Position numbers and translations under genes: made by a program. The notes beneath the pieces were generated by a model. The model searched no databases and was not told the DNA's origin. It saw only the letters and a program-made list of their open reading frames with translations. Below are positions 1 to 12,400 of a stretch of 64,000 nt of DNA, in pieces (positions within the stretch are counted from its first letter, which is position 1; every line of letters begins with the position of its first letter). This stretch comes from Oscheius onirici (taxonomy: Eukaryota; Nematoda; Chromadorea; Rhabditida; Rhabditidae). The stretch lies in contig OW051470.1 of NCBI GenBank assembly GCA_932521025.1, positions 8,728,501 through 8,792,500 of the forward strand, written 5' to 3'.

Positions 1-1
1 A

Positions 2-2569
2 TGGTCAACTCAGGTCACATTTCACGTCCTCAATGACCGAGTATCGATGCTGGATTTGCGACAAAAACACGGTACAGTACGGGTTGTCCAATGCTATGCT
101 CCTACTTCCACAAGTTCCGATGCCGACTACGAAGACTTTCTAGCCTCGATCGACACAGCATTACATTTCAAACGAGTACGTCGTGTTCGACTGCCGGGGG
201 AAAGTTTGATCTGTAAAATTGTCGTCGGAGACTTTAACAGTAAGATCGGTCCTGGAAAGCAAGACGAGAAGCATGTTGGACCGTACGGGATTGGATTACG
301 GAATGAAAGAGGGCAGATGCTAGCTGATTTCTGTGCTGAGAAGAATCTCTTCGTTATGAACAGCCGATTCCGAAAACGACCCGGTAGAAAGTGGACCTGG
401 ATTTCCCCTAATATGGAAACGCGTAATGAAATCGACTACGTACTTTCATCGTCTCCTGGCCTCTTCACGGACGTCGACGTAATGGGCAGACTGAATTTCA
501 TATCTGACCATCGCCTTCTGATGGGAAAGCTGAAGATTCCGCCCTACAGAAAGCTAGGAAACGCTGCCAAAAGACCACAAATGCGGATGAACAAAGAACT
601 GTTCAAATATGCCATCGAAACGCATGCTCAATGTACTCAAGTTACTGGATACTCTCATCTGAAGCAAACTCTTCTATCTGCCGCCGAAGTATCGTCAGAA
701 CCTCTCCCTAGGACTTCTTTTATCTCTGAACGAACCAAGGAGCTATTCTCTAAACGACATACACTGATGAATCGACGTGTAACACGCCGTAGTCGAGTAG
801 AGTTCTCAGTCGCGTCTAGAGCCCTGAGAGAGTCCTTGAAAGAAGATCTACGAACGAAACACTACAATTGTTTACGTGACGCTCTGATACAAGGAAAAAG
901 TTTGCTGAGAGCTCAACGTTCAAACCAAGTACAGAGGAACTGCCTTTCTCAGCTGAATAATAGTGCTGGTACAACTGTCAACGACCCCTCCGATGTTCGA
1001 GAAGTAGTCCGTTCCTTCTACAACAAGCTGTACTCTTCACAAAACGCTGCCAGCTTGCCTCTGACTGCTCCCGATCACGATGTCTCTTACATCCTGTCAA
1101 GTGAGGTTGAAAAAGCCATTTCAAAGTTGAAAAGAGGAAAAGCAGCTGGACCAGATCATGTTACGTCCGATATGATTCTTGCGACTAAAGAATTCATCAC
1201 TCCACATCTGACTATCATCTTCAACGAAATACTTCAAAAAGAGCAACTTCCTCATCAACTAGCCGATACGACGATCTCTCTACTTTACAAAAAAGGAGAT
1301 CCCTTGATGATCAAGAACTACAGGCCGATAGCACTCCTCTCCGTCGTCTACAAGCTGTTTACCTCAATTCTCGGAGAAAGAATGTGGAAGATACTTGATG
1401 CCAATCAACCTCCGGAACAGACGGGGTTCAGACAGACATATTCGACCTCAGACAACATCCAAGTACTCGGAGATCTCATGCAAAGAAGCAAGGAGTACAA
1501 CTTTCCACTGTACATTGGGTTCATAGATTATGCAAAAGCCTTTGACACCGTCGAAAGAACAGCCCTATGGACGTCACTCTCCGACCAAGGAATACCACTG
1601 AAGATTGTAAAAATCTTACGTCTCATATACGCTCACTCGGAAGTAGCTGTCAAGGTGATTGGAAAGAAAGTCCCGATCGAGGTCAAGAGAGGTGTCTTAC
1701 AAGGAGACACAGTCTCACCCGCACTTTTCTCGGCTGTATTGGAAAGTGTTTTTCGAAAAATGAGATGGAAACACCAAGGAGTGAACATTGGCGGCCAACG
1801 ACTCACAAATCTACGATATGCTGATGACGCTGTCTTGCTATCTCATTCAGCCCAGGGCCTTCAACATATGATGAGCACGCTATCGTCGGAAAGTGCGAAA
1901 GTCGGACTCCAGATCAATGTGGAGAAGTCTAATGTGATGACGAACAGACAAGAACTACCTGTTCTTATCAACGACAAAATGGTTCCGTACTGCGCGGACT
2001 TCGTCTTCCTTGGATCGAGGTTGTCTTTCGATGGTAACGCTTCACTTGAAGTCAACCGCAGAGTCAGAGCAGCTTGGGCCTCCTTCAACAGATTCCATCA
2101 AATTTTCACCAGCCCAAGAATCCCGATGAGATACAAACGCAAGCTGTATACTCAATGTGTTGAACCGGCTCTTCTCTACGCTGGAGAAACGTGGACATTG
2201 CGAGAAAAGGAGTTGAACAAGCTTGTAACTGCACAACGGAAGATGATGAGACGAATGGTGGGAGTTACGCTCCTAGATCGACGAACCAACGAGTGGCTAC
2301 ATGGCGCTGTCAAGTTGCAAGATGTCAGAGTCAGCTGGATCACAAAGAAATGGAATTGGGCCCGGAAGATTGCTAGTATGGAGGATGGTCGTTGGACAAA
2401 AATTGTAAGTGAATGGAGGCCGTGGAACAGGTACAGAACAGCTGGGAGACCAAGAGCCAGGTGGAAAGATGATATTACGACAAGATGTGGCGAAAACTGG
2501 ATGGGCGTTGCGGTCAGGTCTCCCGAACTCTTTAGAAGAAGTATGATGCGACATATCGGAATGATATGA
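2..2569 (+). CDS. RTE-like non-LTR retrotransposon ORF (endonuclease + reverse transcriptase), open at left edge
   Basis: The reading frame is open from base 2, so the N-terminus lies outside the window; the first in-frame ATG is at 47. The visible protein begins inside an apurinic-like endonuclease: GDFN near residue 62 and SDHR near residue 153 (counted from the ATG) are the metal and catalytic motifs of that fold. A reverse transcriptase follows, with GKAAGPD, YRPI, a palm motif around DYAKAFD, the LQGDTVSP motif and the catalytic YADD. The C-terminus has the GRPRARWKDD block common in RTE-clade and related elements. No stop codon or frameshift interrupts about 856 codons, so the copy is recent or still under selection. 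RTE elements copy themselves by target-primed reverse transcription. Clade assignment is inferred from domain order and the repeated A-rich 3' end. Confidence 0.92.
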   Translation, partial: WSTQVTFHVLNDRVSMLDLRQKHGTVRVVQCYAPTSTSSDADYEDFLASIDTALHFKRVRRVRLPGESLICKIVVGDFNSKIGPGKQDEKHVGPYGIGLRNERGQMLADFCAEKNLFVMNSRFRKRPGRKWTWISPNMETRNEIDYVLSSSPGLFTDVDVMGRLNFISDHRLLMGKLKIPPYRKLGNAAKRPQMRMNKELFKYAIETHAQCTQVTGYSHLKQTLLSAAEVSSEPLPRTSFISERTKELFSKRHTLMNRRVTRRSRVEFSVASRALRESLKEDLRTKHYNCLRDALIQGKSLLRAQRSNQVQRNCLSQLNNSAGTTVNDPSDVREVVRSFYNKLYSSQNAASLPLTAPDHDVSYILSSEVEKAISKLKRGKAAGPDHVTSDMILATKEFITPHLTIIFNEILQKEQLPHQLADTTISLLYKKGDPLMIKNYRPIALLSVVYKLFTSILGERMWKILDANQPPEQTGFRQTYSTSDNIQVLGDLMQRSKEYNFPLYIGFIDYAKAFDTVERTALWTSLSDQGIPLKIVKILRLIYAHSEVAVKVIGKKVPIEVKRGVLQGDTVSPALFSAVLESVFRKMRWKHQGVNIGGQRLTNLRYADDAVLLSHSAQGLQHMMSTLSSESAKVGLQINVEKSNVMTNRQELPVLINDKMVPYCADFVFLGSRLSFDGNASLEVNRRVRAAWASFNRFHQIFTSPRIPMRYKRKLYTQCVEPALLYAGETWTLREKELNKLVTAQRKMMRRMVGVTLLDRRTNEWLHGAVKLQDVRVSWITKKWNWARKIASMEDGRWTKIVSEWRPWNRYRTAGRPRARWKDDITTRCGENWMGVAVRSPELFRRSMMRHIGMI

Positions 2570-2576
2570 TTATCGT

Positions 2577-2578
2577 AA

Positions 2579-2617
<39 letters not shown>

Positions 2618-2618
2618 G
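2577..2618 (+). repeat. (AATA)n 3' tail of the RTE-like element
   Basis: About ten tandem AATA units start just after the retrotransposon stop codon. Non-LTR elements of the RTE clade often end in a short tandem microsatellite instead of a poly(A) tail, so this marks the likely 3' end of the insertion. The target-site duplication cannot be checked because the 5' end is outside the window. Confidence 0.75.
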
Positions 2619-2836
2619 TAGGCTGTAATTTGATAGACAGGGAGACAATGAAGGGCAGAGGGTCAGAGTGAGACAGAGAGTCTGTTCCTTTTTCCCCGTT
2701 CCCTCTCTCCTCCACCTTCAGAACCACCTAACAGATTCAGTCGCTTCAATTTCGTTGACCACGTGTGTGCGATTCTTCTCTCCTCAACACAAAACTGAGA
2801 GCTCCGCCCCCATCCGAACATTGAGTCGTCACGGCC

Positions 2837-5800
2837 ATGCTCTCCGTGCTGCACCTCTTCTTCATTCTCTTTCTACCCAAACATCACGCATATCAGTCGG
2901 TCAGTCTTCTTTCAAAATTGACGTCTGGTGCGACTTTCATAAATAAGAAATTTCAATTACCTAGCGGCAGAGGGCACTATTTGTGGCCGATGGAATTACT
3001 GGTGGGGTTTTAGTACAGAAGATGGGAAAGGACCAAAAAGCGCGAACGGGGCTGGGAGAGAGAAAAGTGGTCTTGGAGGGTCGGAAAAAGAAACCGCAAT
3101 AACTGTAATAGAAGTCTACACCCTTTTGAAAAGGACACAAATATGCTCACAAAATTCGCAACAACAATAATTTGAAGACGACATTCTCGAGACATTTTAC
3201 GTTAGTGTTAAAAAGTATAAAAGTTCAATTGCTCTGTAGTGCGTGTCAAACCTTGGCTCTGCGAACTTTCAGTTACGCAAAATTGCGTCCTATATTTGTG
3301 TGGGAATTTGTTTTGCTGCGCACTCAATTTCGCGTAACTGAAAGTTCGCAGAACCAAGGTTACAGTTTAACTACCATCACAAGGGATTTCAGGGAAAAAA
3401 ATTCGAATGTATTTCAGACAGGGGACGACACTAGCTTCTTCACAGGTCCACCTACACTACTTCCAGTCCTGAACCGAACGTGAGTTTATAGTTGGATTTA
3501 GACAACCGGTGAAAATTATGGTCTGTTTACAAAAAGAGTGCGCATTTGAATTCTTGGCTGAGTATCCAATATTAGCAGGTTCTAAGCAGGCAATTCCTGC
3601 TCGTTTTCTTTAAAAATTGATCTAGAAAAAGCATGCACATTCTTGACCAAACTATGTTTAAGGGGGACAGGTGAAGCGCCCATTTTCTGTTCATAAATCA
3701 GATTTCGTCGGAACCCTCTTTGTGTGTCGGGGTCGTTTCCCTCGGGAGGTAGTCTTCCCTTTTCTCGATGACAACAGCTCTACCAGTCTCGCTCCCATCA
3801 ACACTCTGACAATGCTGTTCTGCTAGGAGAAGAGATTTGGGGGGGAAGGTCTTGAGCAACCTATTTTATCCTTTTTTTCGGTCAATTAATTGTTTTTAGA
3901 CTTTTCCATGTTCTGAAAAGTTATAGAGCACGTCAAAAACTACAACTTTGTAGAACATCAAAAACCCGTGAAATCATTTCTCGGGTGAGAAAAACATTAC
4001 ATAGGTATGCAAAAGTTTCAACTCCTAAAATTTTCCCACGTAAAGTCAAATAGTATGCGATACGCGTACCAGAGTACGCGATCACGTACCAGAATGCGAC
4101 GACCGTATTTCGTTTCGAATTGAAAATTTTGCATTTTTGGCGTGATCGATTGATATCAAGTTTGAAACAACGCTCTTTTTACAAAAAAGTATAACTTTTC
4201 ACTTTTTTTTTGCTAAAAATCTAGAACATTCAAAACAAAACAGATGGCTCTTCCTCCCTCATTTCTAACCTCTGAGTTTAGTTTAGACTTTTCTCCCTGG
4301 GATTGTTTGTGTTATTAAGCTCACACTCTTGTAAACTCTCTGCCTCCCGTCAAAACAGATTTTCGCTCACCACTCTCTCAGAAAAAAGAAGCCATTTCTC
4401 ATGTCTTATGGACTAGAATTATCATAAGTTGGCAATTTAGCCGAGGCCAGTAAATCTCCCCGTAAGCGGGCCTTTGAGTGGGTCCGAGGAGCGAATAACA
4501 ATTAACACATCTATACTTCCTTATGCGGAGATCAAAATGCTAAAATTTTCAGATCTCTTGAAGAGCAGAGGATCGAGCACAATGTCAGTCGTCTCCTGGA
4601 CCAGCTGGTCAAGTCACACGACAGACGAATTCGACCAAACTATGGAGGTCCGTTTACCAATTTCCGTTTTTAGTTCCTTGACTTTAATTGGACTGAGAGT
4701 TTGGGAGAGTTCAGAGCTGGGAAAGTAATCAAGCTCGATGAATACCAGAGGTCAACGAAAAGTAGTGTGACAAATTATGTGGTTGTCAACTTGCATATGT
4801 AATCTGTTGCGAAAAATTAGTAGTTTTTTTGCTGCTAGTCCGTTGGCTCAAATATAACGTGCTAAAAATTGAATACGCAGCCAACAGTTTGAGTTTGGGA
4901 TAAAAATAGAAAATGGACTGTATAGACAACGTTTGCATGTTATACCGGTCCCGCAACGAAGATTTTTGAAAAAATCTGCCTTTGTTGGCTGCTCTAAAAC
5001 TTCTCCCTTGGGCAAAAACCAAAAAATCATTTTTTTTATTCAAAGAACACCTGAAAGAGGCGACACTTATTTGGAATTCATGTGCAGGAAATGAGATCAA
5101 CGGCGGGGAGACCACTTCTTCTTTGCTAGAGCAAGCAAAACTGGAATGACTAAGAAATTGAGCTAACTATTGAGGGAAACTGCGTCACGGCTGTCAATTG
5201 AAAGTGTTCGGCCTAAATTTTTCATTACCTGGTTGTTTGTGCTAAAAACAAAGTGATTTTCAGGTCCTCCGATCGAAGTCAACATCACGGCCCATATAAC
5301 GACAATTTCGGCAGTTTCGGAGGTGTCAATGGTGAACAATTTGGTGTAAATTGAATGGAAAGCGTAAAAATCACAGAGAAAATTGAGTACGCAAGTTGGC
5401 GTTTCAGATTCACATTTTCGTTGCGACGAATAATCTATTTTCGCTCTTGCTTTATTTCTTCCTCATTTTTTGCTCTAAAAATGCATATTTTTCCTAATTT
5501 TATTGCTAAAATCTCTTCCTACAAATCAAAATAAAAACGTTTTTACTAACACCATTTTTAAATAAAAAAAAATTCTCCAAAAATCCTGAAGCTTTCAGGA
5601 CTACACCCTGGACCTGTATCTACGTCAGATTTGGAGAGATCCTCGGTTGGCGTGGGAAAGCGACGTTGAGAACTCTTTGACAATCGGTTAGTTTCTCTTT
5701 CCTTTCGCAGGGGAAAGGACAACCCCATATGGCATCCTCCTAACGAAATTAATAAAGCCCAATTCGGCTCCACTCGTAGAGTGGACTCAAAAACAGAAAT

Positions 5801-8082
5801 CCTTGACGAGGGGAATCCCTAGTAATGCGAGATGCCGGGTAATTTAACCCGTCATCCGGAGATAGCATTTCCAGACGCACAAATTGGGGCTTAAAAAACT
5901 TTGAACTTTTGTTTTTTGAGGTAATTGGCCCGTGGCCAGCGTCCCAATTCACACGCTCGCGAGTTTTCGTAGCATGAGCCCGGGGTCCCGGATATTAATG
6001 GCAACAAGGAAGATGGACCGAGTGGGCAATATTTCAAGCGGGCTCTTCCCTCCTCTTCACATTCTAATGACGCGAGGGTCAGATTTCAAAGACTTGAAAT
6101 CTCTAGGGGAGACGTAGAAAGAACACTTCTGTTTTGGTGTTCCGAATCAAAAAAGTTCGAGGGTTTGAGCTTGTAGCTTCTTCGCAGAATAAACAACTTT
6201 TTCTTGTCCACTTTCAAGAAAAAAAGTAAAGCTGTAACCATATTTCGATGAATTTTTCGTCATTTTTCCTTTATTAACTCTTCACAAAGTTCTGTATTTC
6301 AGGAATCGATCTTGTCAAGTCAATCTGGGTTCCAGACACGTTTATGCCCAACGAGAAAAAATCCTCCTTTCACGAGGCCACCACCCACAACTCCTTCCTC
6401 CGCATCGACAATCACGGAAACGTTTTGCGAAGTATTCGTCTCACAGTCACGGCTAACTGCCCAATGAATCTCCAAAACTTTCCACTTGATGTTCAGGAAT
6501 GCGCCCTAGAGATTGAGGTGCCCATAAAATTATTTTTGCTGATAAAGTATTTTTTACAGAGTTATGGCTACTCAACCAGGGATATAATCTATCATTGGCA
6601 CGGAAATGATGCAGTAAAAATTGACGAGAATGTACAGCTGGCTCATTTTACTATCGGTCCGCATTGGTACATTGAGAGAGCTATTTCTCTAAGCACAGGT
6701 GAGACTTATTCTTTTAGAAAACATGGGCTGAGAGAGAAGGAGACACGGTAATAGGAAAAGAACAACAGATTACGGTATTCCCCGTAAACGAATTTTTCAG
6801 GAAACTACTCTCGGCTCACAAGCTTCTTCACCTTCAAGAGAAACATTGGTTTCTACCTGATTCAGGTATGCTGGTTTAGTCTCACTCCTGAAAAAACTTC
6901 TAGATCTACTTCCCCTCGTCCCTGATCGTCGTCATCAGTTGGGTCAGTTTCTGGCTGAACCGTGAAGCTGTACAAGCCCGAGTTGCTATTGGTAAGTGGC
7001 TCCTAACGCCTTCTCGGAATAATTCATTGACCCTCTAAGTAGAATCCCCTTCGTAGTGAGAGCAGACGACTCCCTCGGGAGAGGCCCATGTCAAGAATGA
7101 ACGTCCACCCACGTTGGCCAGTCCATCTTTGGGATTACAGTAAATTAAAAAGGCTTCCGTTTTTTTTGAGAACGATGATGTGAACGAACTAAATTAGAAC
7201 GTGTCAGTCAACCTTTACTCTTGAACATTCTCACGATTAGTCAAGCCGCTTGGCCTTCGAATGAGTTTGAGAGAATAAGTAAAAGTCATGGGGGTCATTC
7301 TTTTCGCAAACATAACCAAATAACATGAGAAATGTCTTTTTAAGTAGTTTTTAATCTTTTTAATTTATCAGAATTTCAGGTGTGACTACTGTATTGACTC
7401 AAACAACCATCATGGCATCCACCAACGCCACTCTGCCAAAAGTTTCTTACATCAAATCATTGGATTTATTTCTTGGAATCTGTTTCTTTTTCGTCTTTGC
7501 ATCGTTACTGGAATATGCTGCAGTCGGCTACCTGATGAAAAGAAACCGTTCCATAGCTCAATCCTCTCCGGTTCAGTATTATGAGACCGGCGACGGAATG
7601 CTGAAGAAGGAGCCCAGTACAAAGAAGAAAAAGAAGAGAAGCGAGGTCAAGGTTCGTACTTATTTCTTTCTTAGGAAGTTTGGAGGGGGAAGATGGATGA
7701 CAGATAGGGGGAGACAAGAGGAGATTCGTTCCATCAACACATATCGGAAGGCGGTTATTTTAGGATTATGCTGTTTTTTTAGGAAACATTAAAAATTCAC
7801 TAAAACTCTATTTTCAGGTGCAAGTGGAGATGGATCAGAGGAACTTGGATCAACGAATTCCGCTCCTCTCAATGGTTCCCATGCCTCCAATTCCTTTCAA
7901 ACCAAAGCAGAAATTTTTCTGTGGCATCAGACCTGCTCAGGTTTGTAAAATATTTCTTTCCAACAAAAGTAATGTAGGTAGACTTGATATCACGAGTGGC
8001 CTTCCCAGCCCTGTTCATGATCTTCCACCTGGCTTATTGGTCCTACTACCTCCAAAATCAGCCTTCGTTTGGAGGAAATTGA
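2837..8082 (+). CDS. GABA-type Cys-loop ligand-gated ion channel subunit
   Basis: Spliced gene, about 460 residues. Exons I can join in phase: 3446-3479, 4553-4647, 5264-5331, 5599-5686, 6303-6517, 6560-6698, 6801-6865, 6904-6991, 7380-7651, 7818-7940 and 7978-8082. A first exon at 2837 to about 2927 encodes a start and signal-peptide-like stretch ([14 protein letters not shown]); its donor is ambiguous (2903 or 2927). The protein has the ligand-binding domain with RIRPNYGG and [10 protein letters not shown], a Cys-loop with exactly 13 residues between cysteines ([15 protein letters not shown]), M1 after RNIGFYLIQ, an M2 with ARVAIGVTTVLT, M3, a basic M3-M4 loop and M4 ending at the stop. M2 resembles RDL-type GABA channels, but the proline of the usual PAR motif is replaced by Q. 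The product should be a postsynaptic membrane subunit of a pentamer. Intron 1 holds a foldback repeat. Confidence 0.9.
3250..3360. repeat. Foldback element, about 37-bp arms
   Basis: Bases 3250-3287 and 3325-3360 are imperfect reverse complements beginning and ending in ACCTTGG/CCAAGGT, separated by about 37 bp. The element lies in the first intron of the GABA-type channel gene and could form a strong hairpin in its pre-mRNA. Confidence 0.8.
3908..3958. repeat. Foldback family A copy (short)
   Basis: ATGTTCTGAAAAGTTATAG is followed after 13 bases by the near-perfect reverse complement CTACAACTTTGTAGAACAT. The core is shared with copies near 12.0, 27.8, 53.0, 56.5, 58.8 and 61.2 kb. Confidence 0.75.
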
Positions 8083-8135
8083 TCACGGGTCCTGCAAGCA
8101 TTTTTCATTTTTAACGGGTGCATATTACTGGTCTC

Positions 8136-8141
8136 AATAAA
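8136..8141 (+). terminator. AATAAA poly(A) signal of the channel gene
   Basis: A canonical AATAAA lies 54 bases after the channel stop codon and about 95 bases before the ATG of the next gene on the same strand. That is the spacing typical of nematode operon junctions. Confidence 0.6.
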
Positions 8142-8236
8142 GAGTTTATTTGACGCACAACAAACGTGTTCATTCGTTTGGAAGAAAGCGGTCCTTTCCG
8201 GTGAGCCGGAGCATTATTGGCTTCCAGCTGCAGCTG

Positions 8237-9248
8237 ATGTCGCCCAAAAAGACAAATAGGACTGTTGAACCAACTGCAGATGACAAGCAGCTCGTGACCA
8301 ATGATATTCGACTGGTCACGGAGAGAAGGACGTTGATGAGGCAAAACAAGATCGAGGAGATCCGGTAAGCGTTTTAGGCCCAGTCCCTCTGCTCACACGT
8401 TTCATTTGTAGAGGTCAATGTCTTGAACAATTGGAGCTGTGCATTTTTGAGGAGCAGGAAAAAATGAAGAGAATCACCATCTTAGAAACGGAATTGAATG
8501 ACGAAATCAGAGACACCATAGCATTTTTAGATGAGGTTAGTAGGATTTATGTAAAAAAAACACCCAGATACCTTACAATTAGACAATGAACTACTACGAC
8601 GAAGTATTAAAACAGTATACTCCTCCAGAAGAAAAGTCTGTCGACGAAATTGTTCAAGAAATAGAGGCAGAGTTCCGAAAGGTAAAAATAGGGAGACTCA
8701 AGGTAAACGAAATTGTAGGTCTATGAAACCTTTGCAGCTGGCTTTGATTTTGATACTGCCATTCCTGAAGATTCCTACACAATTTCTGATAAAGAAGATA
8801 TCTGTCAGGTATACTTATGTAACTCATTTTGATTTAATTGTTCTCAGAAAGAGATTGACGAAATGCAGCTCGCTATTGAGAAAAATTTAGATCAAGAGAA
8901 AATATTAATTCACGAAATTGTTCAATTAAGTGATAATATTGAGAAGGTTTGCATGTTTTTGAACTTGCATAACTTAATTTGCTTTGTAGGAAAAGCTACA
9001 GCTGCTTGCTCACAACCTTCGAAAGGAAGAGGAGCATGATCAGCTTCAGCGGGAGATCGAATTATTGAAGAATAAAGTGGAAATTTTGCAGCAACCATCA
9101 AAGACGAAGTTGGAGGTATGCTTCGAGAATTTTTCAGATTTTTTTTCAGATCACCGAAATTCTTTCCGATGTCAGTCATTTGCGCGAAGAAATCGAAAAA
9201 GTCACTGCAAGTATACGAAGTGTCGAAGAGAAAATCAAGAATCTGTGA
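8237..9248 (+). CDS. Hypothetical coiled-coil protein
   Basis: Seven exons join in phase: 8237-8364, 8412-8535, 8583-8681, 8719-8808, 8848-8946, 8990-9115 and 9150-9248, giving about 254 residues. Introns are short (35-55 bp). The start MSPKKTNRTVEP is basic and disordered; most of the rest is rich in E, K, Q and L with heptad-like spacing, so a long coiled coil is likely. An acidic, less helical stretch (FDFDTAIPEDSYTI) sits near residue 130. No enzymatic motif, signal peptide or membrane segment is visible and I do not recognise the family; kinetochore, centrosome or intermediate-filament-associated proteins look like this. The ATG follows a pyrimidine-rich AG at about 8233, and the gene begins about 95 bases after the poly(A) signal of the channel gene, so it may be its downstream operon partner. 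Confidence 0.75.
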
Positions 9249-9489
9249 ATGAAGTCAATTTATTAGTATTCTAACATCGAAAAATGGCCAAAATATATAA
9301 TTTGTCTCAAAGAAGAGGGAAATTGGGTGTGCCCGTTTTTTTGTGTATGTACAATTCCTCTAAATATATTGCAGGAACCAGTTGGTGTGGAGGGAAATAA
9401 CCTAGAGGAGATGCTTTTTGAAGGGGGTGCGGCAGTTTTCTGGAAGGGGAAAGACGCTCAGGGAAGAAGGACAAAAGGGAAAGGTCTTT

Positions 9490-12400
9490 TTACATGCGAC
9501 TCATTCGAGCCACAGCTGCACACAGATCGGCAGTTGACATTGTACACCAGCCACAGGAGGCTTGACAGTTTTCACTCATCCACTGACGACGACGAGTGCA
9601 GTAGTTTTGCGACCGCCAGAAAGCGCAGCTCACGTGCCTGTCATGACAGCCTGCAAAATGATTTTTAGTTCACAAAAATGGTTTGATAGACAAGCCTTTT
9701 CAATAAAAATTCACAAATTACTAACCTCTCTGGGTATCGGTAGGGTTTGTGCAGAGATGGCAACTTCTTCGGCAATAACGGCTCATGTAGGCTGCATTAC
9801 CTTGACACTCATTCTGGGCAGCCCAGGCATCGCAACAAGGATCGTCATTGTAGCAATTCTGATTAGCCGCCACTGGTTGGGGTTGAGGCTGAAAATTTGG
9901 TGTGAAAGGATAGAAAAAGCTGTGGCGAGAAGACATTTGTGTAGCAGGGAGACATTTGCGAAGCTTGTTGCTGTAATTTTCTGCAATTTGAATCAAAAAT
10001 TCTACTTTTTGCTCTAAAACAAACAAAAAATATTAAAACCACAATTTGCACAAGAGCAAAGCCGGAAAGTCACATCAGGCTGAAGAAAAAACATGCAAAG
10101 AAGCCGAAAATAGGCAAAAACAAGCTAGAAAAATCGCACGGGCATAAAATAAATGAAAAGAAAGCAGAAGCACACCCGACGACGTCGAACCTGTGCCGCT
10201 CTAGTTGTCTGTGGAGCTTGTGTTGTTGGCTGCGGTCTTGGCTGTTGAGGAGCTATTGTCAGAGCTGTCGTTGAAGGTCCCTAGAAATATTTTTGTTTTA
10301 CAAAGGTAAAAAAGAAAGAAAATTAGAAATTGAACCCGTGACTGCCTGCTCGATCGATCAGATTCTTAGCCATTGCGCCATAGCAGAAAATTCAAATAAA
10401 AAAATGCGCCAAAAACTGGTTTTACGTACTCGTGAATACGCGAAATTTCGTTTTTTTGTTGATAAACTGAGGATTCCTCTCGTTTGCAAGTAATTTTTGG
10501 CGTTCAGCGAATATTTTCCCTAGAGGTCAATAATTTTAACGAATTGTTACCCAAGAAAATGCATTTTGCTCTTCTAACCTGCAAGAACTGTTGACCGCCT
10601 CTGCACCACCCAGCCACACATGTTCCCTGGTAGCAGACATCGAAGCCCTCAAATCCACGACACAGTCCATTCGGCTTCACCTTGGCCACACAGTGAGCAT
10701 TTCCTCTCGTGTCGCAGAACAGATACGGAGAGCCACAGTTGGCATTATTCGCGGTACACGTAGGTCTTGGAGCGTAGTGGTACAGGTAGTCCGTGTAATC
10801 GTTAGATAGTCCGTCTTTGTTGATTTTGTCCCACGGCCTCATCTGAGCGTAGCTGAAATGCTGCGAGTTGGCACATGTTCCAATGTCCGGAGGGTAAGAG
10901 TTTTCTCTCGCAAAGCGATTCTGTCTGGCCTGTCTCCACATCTCCCAGATAAAGTCGACGAAGCAGTGATGAAGGAAGAAGATGGGATCGTTAGCTGAGG
11001 TACTGGGTGGCTTCATATCTCCTCCAATCCAGAGATGAATAGACGAATGCGTGTACTCGATAGCGCCAAAGTTTGGTCGGAAGGGACAGCCGTTCTGGGG
11101 AGCTGTGTAGGCCAAGACGTTCTGGATTTCGGTCTGTGAGAGAAGATTGTTGATATTAGCTTCGGAGAACATCTTGCCTTCTGTGGCTTGACGTCTGGAA
11201 TTTGAGATTAGTCTGATTCTCTGTTTCTCTGCCTTTCAGTCTATCCCTCAGTCTGTCTCTCAGGCTCTGTCCCTAAATCTCTACCTAACAATATTCGGAT
11301 GTCCTTCCAGAGTTTTGAATCCGGCAAAGGCTCCTCTTACGACCTGTCCGGCTCCGTCAGTCTCTCCCATGAAGCCGGGAGAGAACATGATCGAATCTCT
11401 CGCATCCGGAAGATAGCTGTCCAGAACAGAATCCCAATAGGGCATGGCAATTCCGGGATCAATCATCCGCAGAGCGATTTCGAATCTCTTCATGTACTCT
11501 CTGTGCCAGACGAGGAAACCCGGTCCGGAGTGAGCTCCGGAATTGGATCCGACCTGTCTGTGCATGACGCTCAGACGGTCGTACTCTCCGCTCCGCTTGA
11601 GTTGAATAATTGCATTGTGCCATCGGTTCCTCTCATTGTCCGTCATCATCCTGTACTCTTTCCTGTAGGCCATGCGGTACATCATTCCGTTGGGAAGAAC
11701 ACAGCCCGTCGGCTGCATGTGACCCTGAAAACGGCTAGTTGTTTAGGATCAGAGTCTGTCTCTGATCTTTAGTGACCGACGTCAGACAGCGATCGCCTCG
11801 TTTGGTCTTGGAAGAGACAGAGATCGAGAACAACTACCTATTTCAGTTTTTACAGTTTTGGCAGTTTTTGTGGTTGAGAACAAAAATCAAAGAGGGTTGT
11901 TCAAACAACAGCTTGGAAAATGGCGTAAGTGTTGAAATGTAAGCCCACCCAGTTTACGAAAAATACGCAATTGCGTACGGCCCATTTTTCGGGCCAAAGA
12001 AGACATTTTCGAGTTTTTGATGTTCGGTAAAGTTGTAGCTCATGATCTGAGCAACAAATTTACAGAACATGGGAAGGCTGAAAAATGTTGGTCAAAAAAA
12101 TAGCGTTTCTAACAAGCGGTTTGTAAGGAGCGGTTGTGTTAGAGATTTTACGACATTTGCGAGTTATAGTTTTAATCATCTTTGAAAGTTCTCCCAATCT
12201 TTGACCATAAATCAGGAGTTTAGTAAGCCTCCTCTTTTTTTGGCTCTGTCCTCGTGCGGCGGTCACCAAATGTTAGCTGTTCTTTTTTGCCGTTCGCCAA
12301 ACGTACTGTAACATGGGGAAAGAGCGCGCGAGGCAGCTATGACGTAGGGGGTCAGTTGAGAAAAAACAAGGTCACGGAATAGGACAGATTTGACTCAGAA

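Noticed and set aside
9721-10026. A separate small ShK toxin-like peptide gene
   Set aside because: The ShK domain joins in phase with the tyrosinase exons on both sides, so it is a C-terminal domain of that enzyme.
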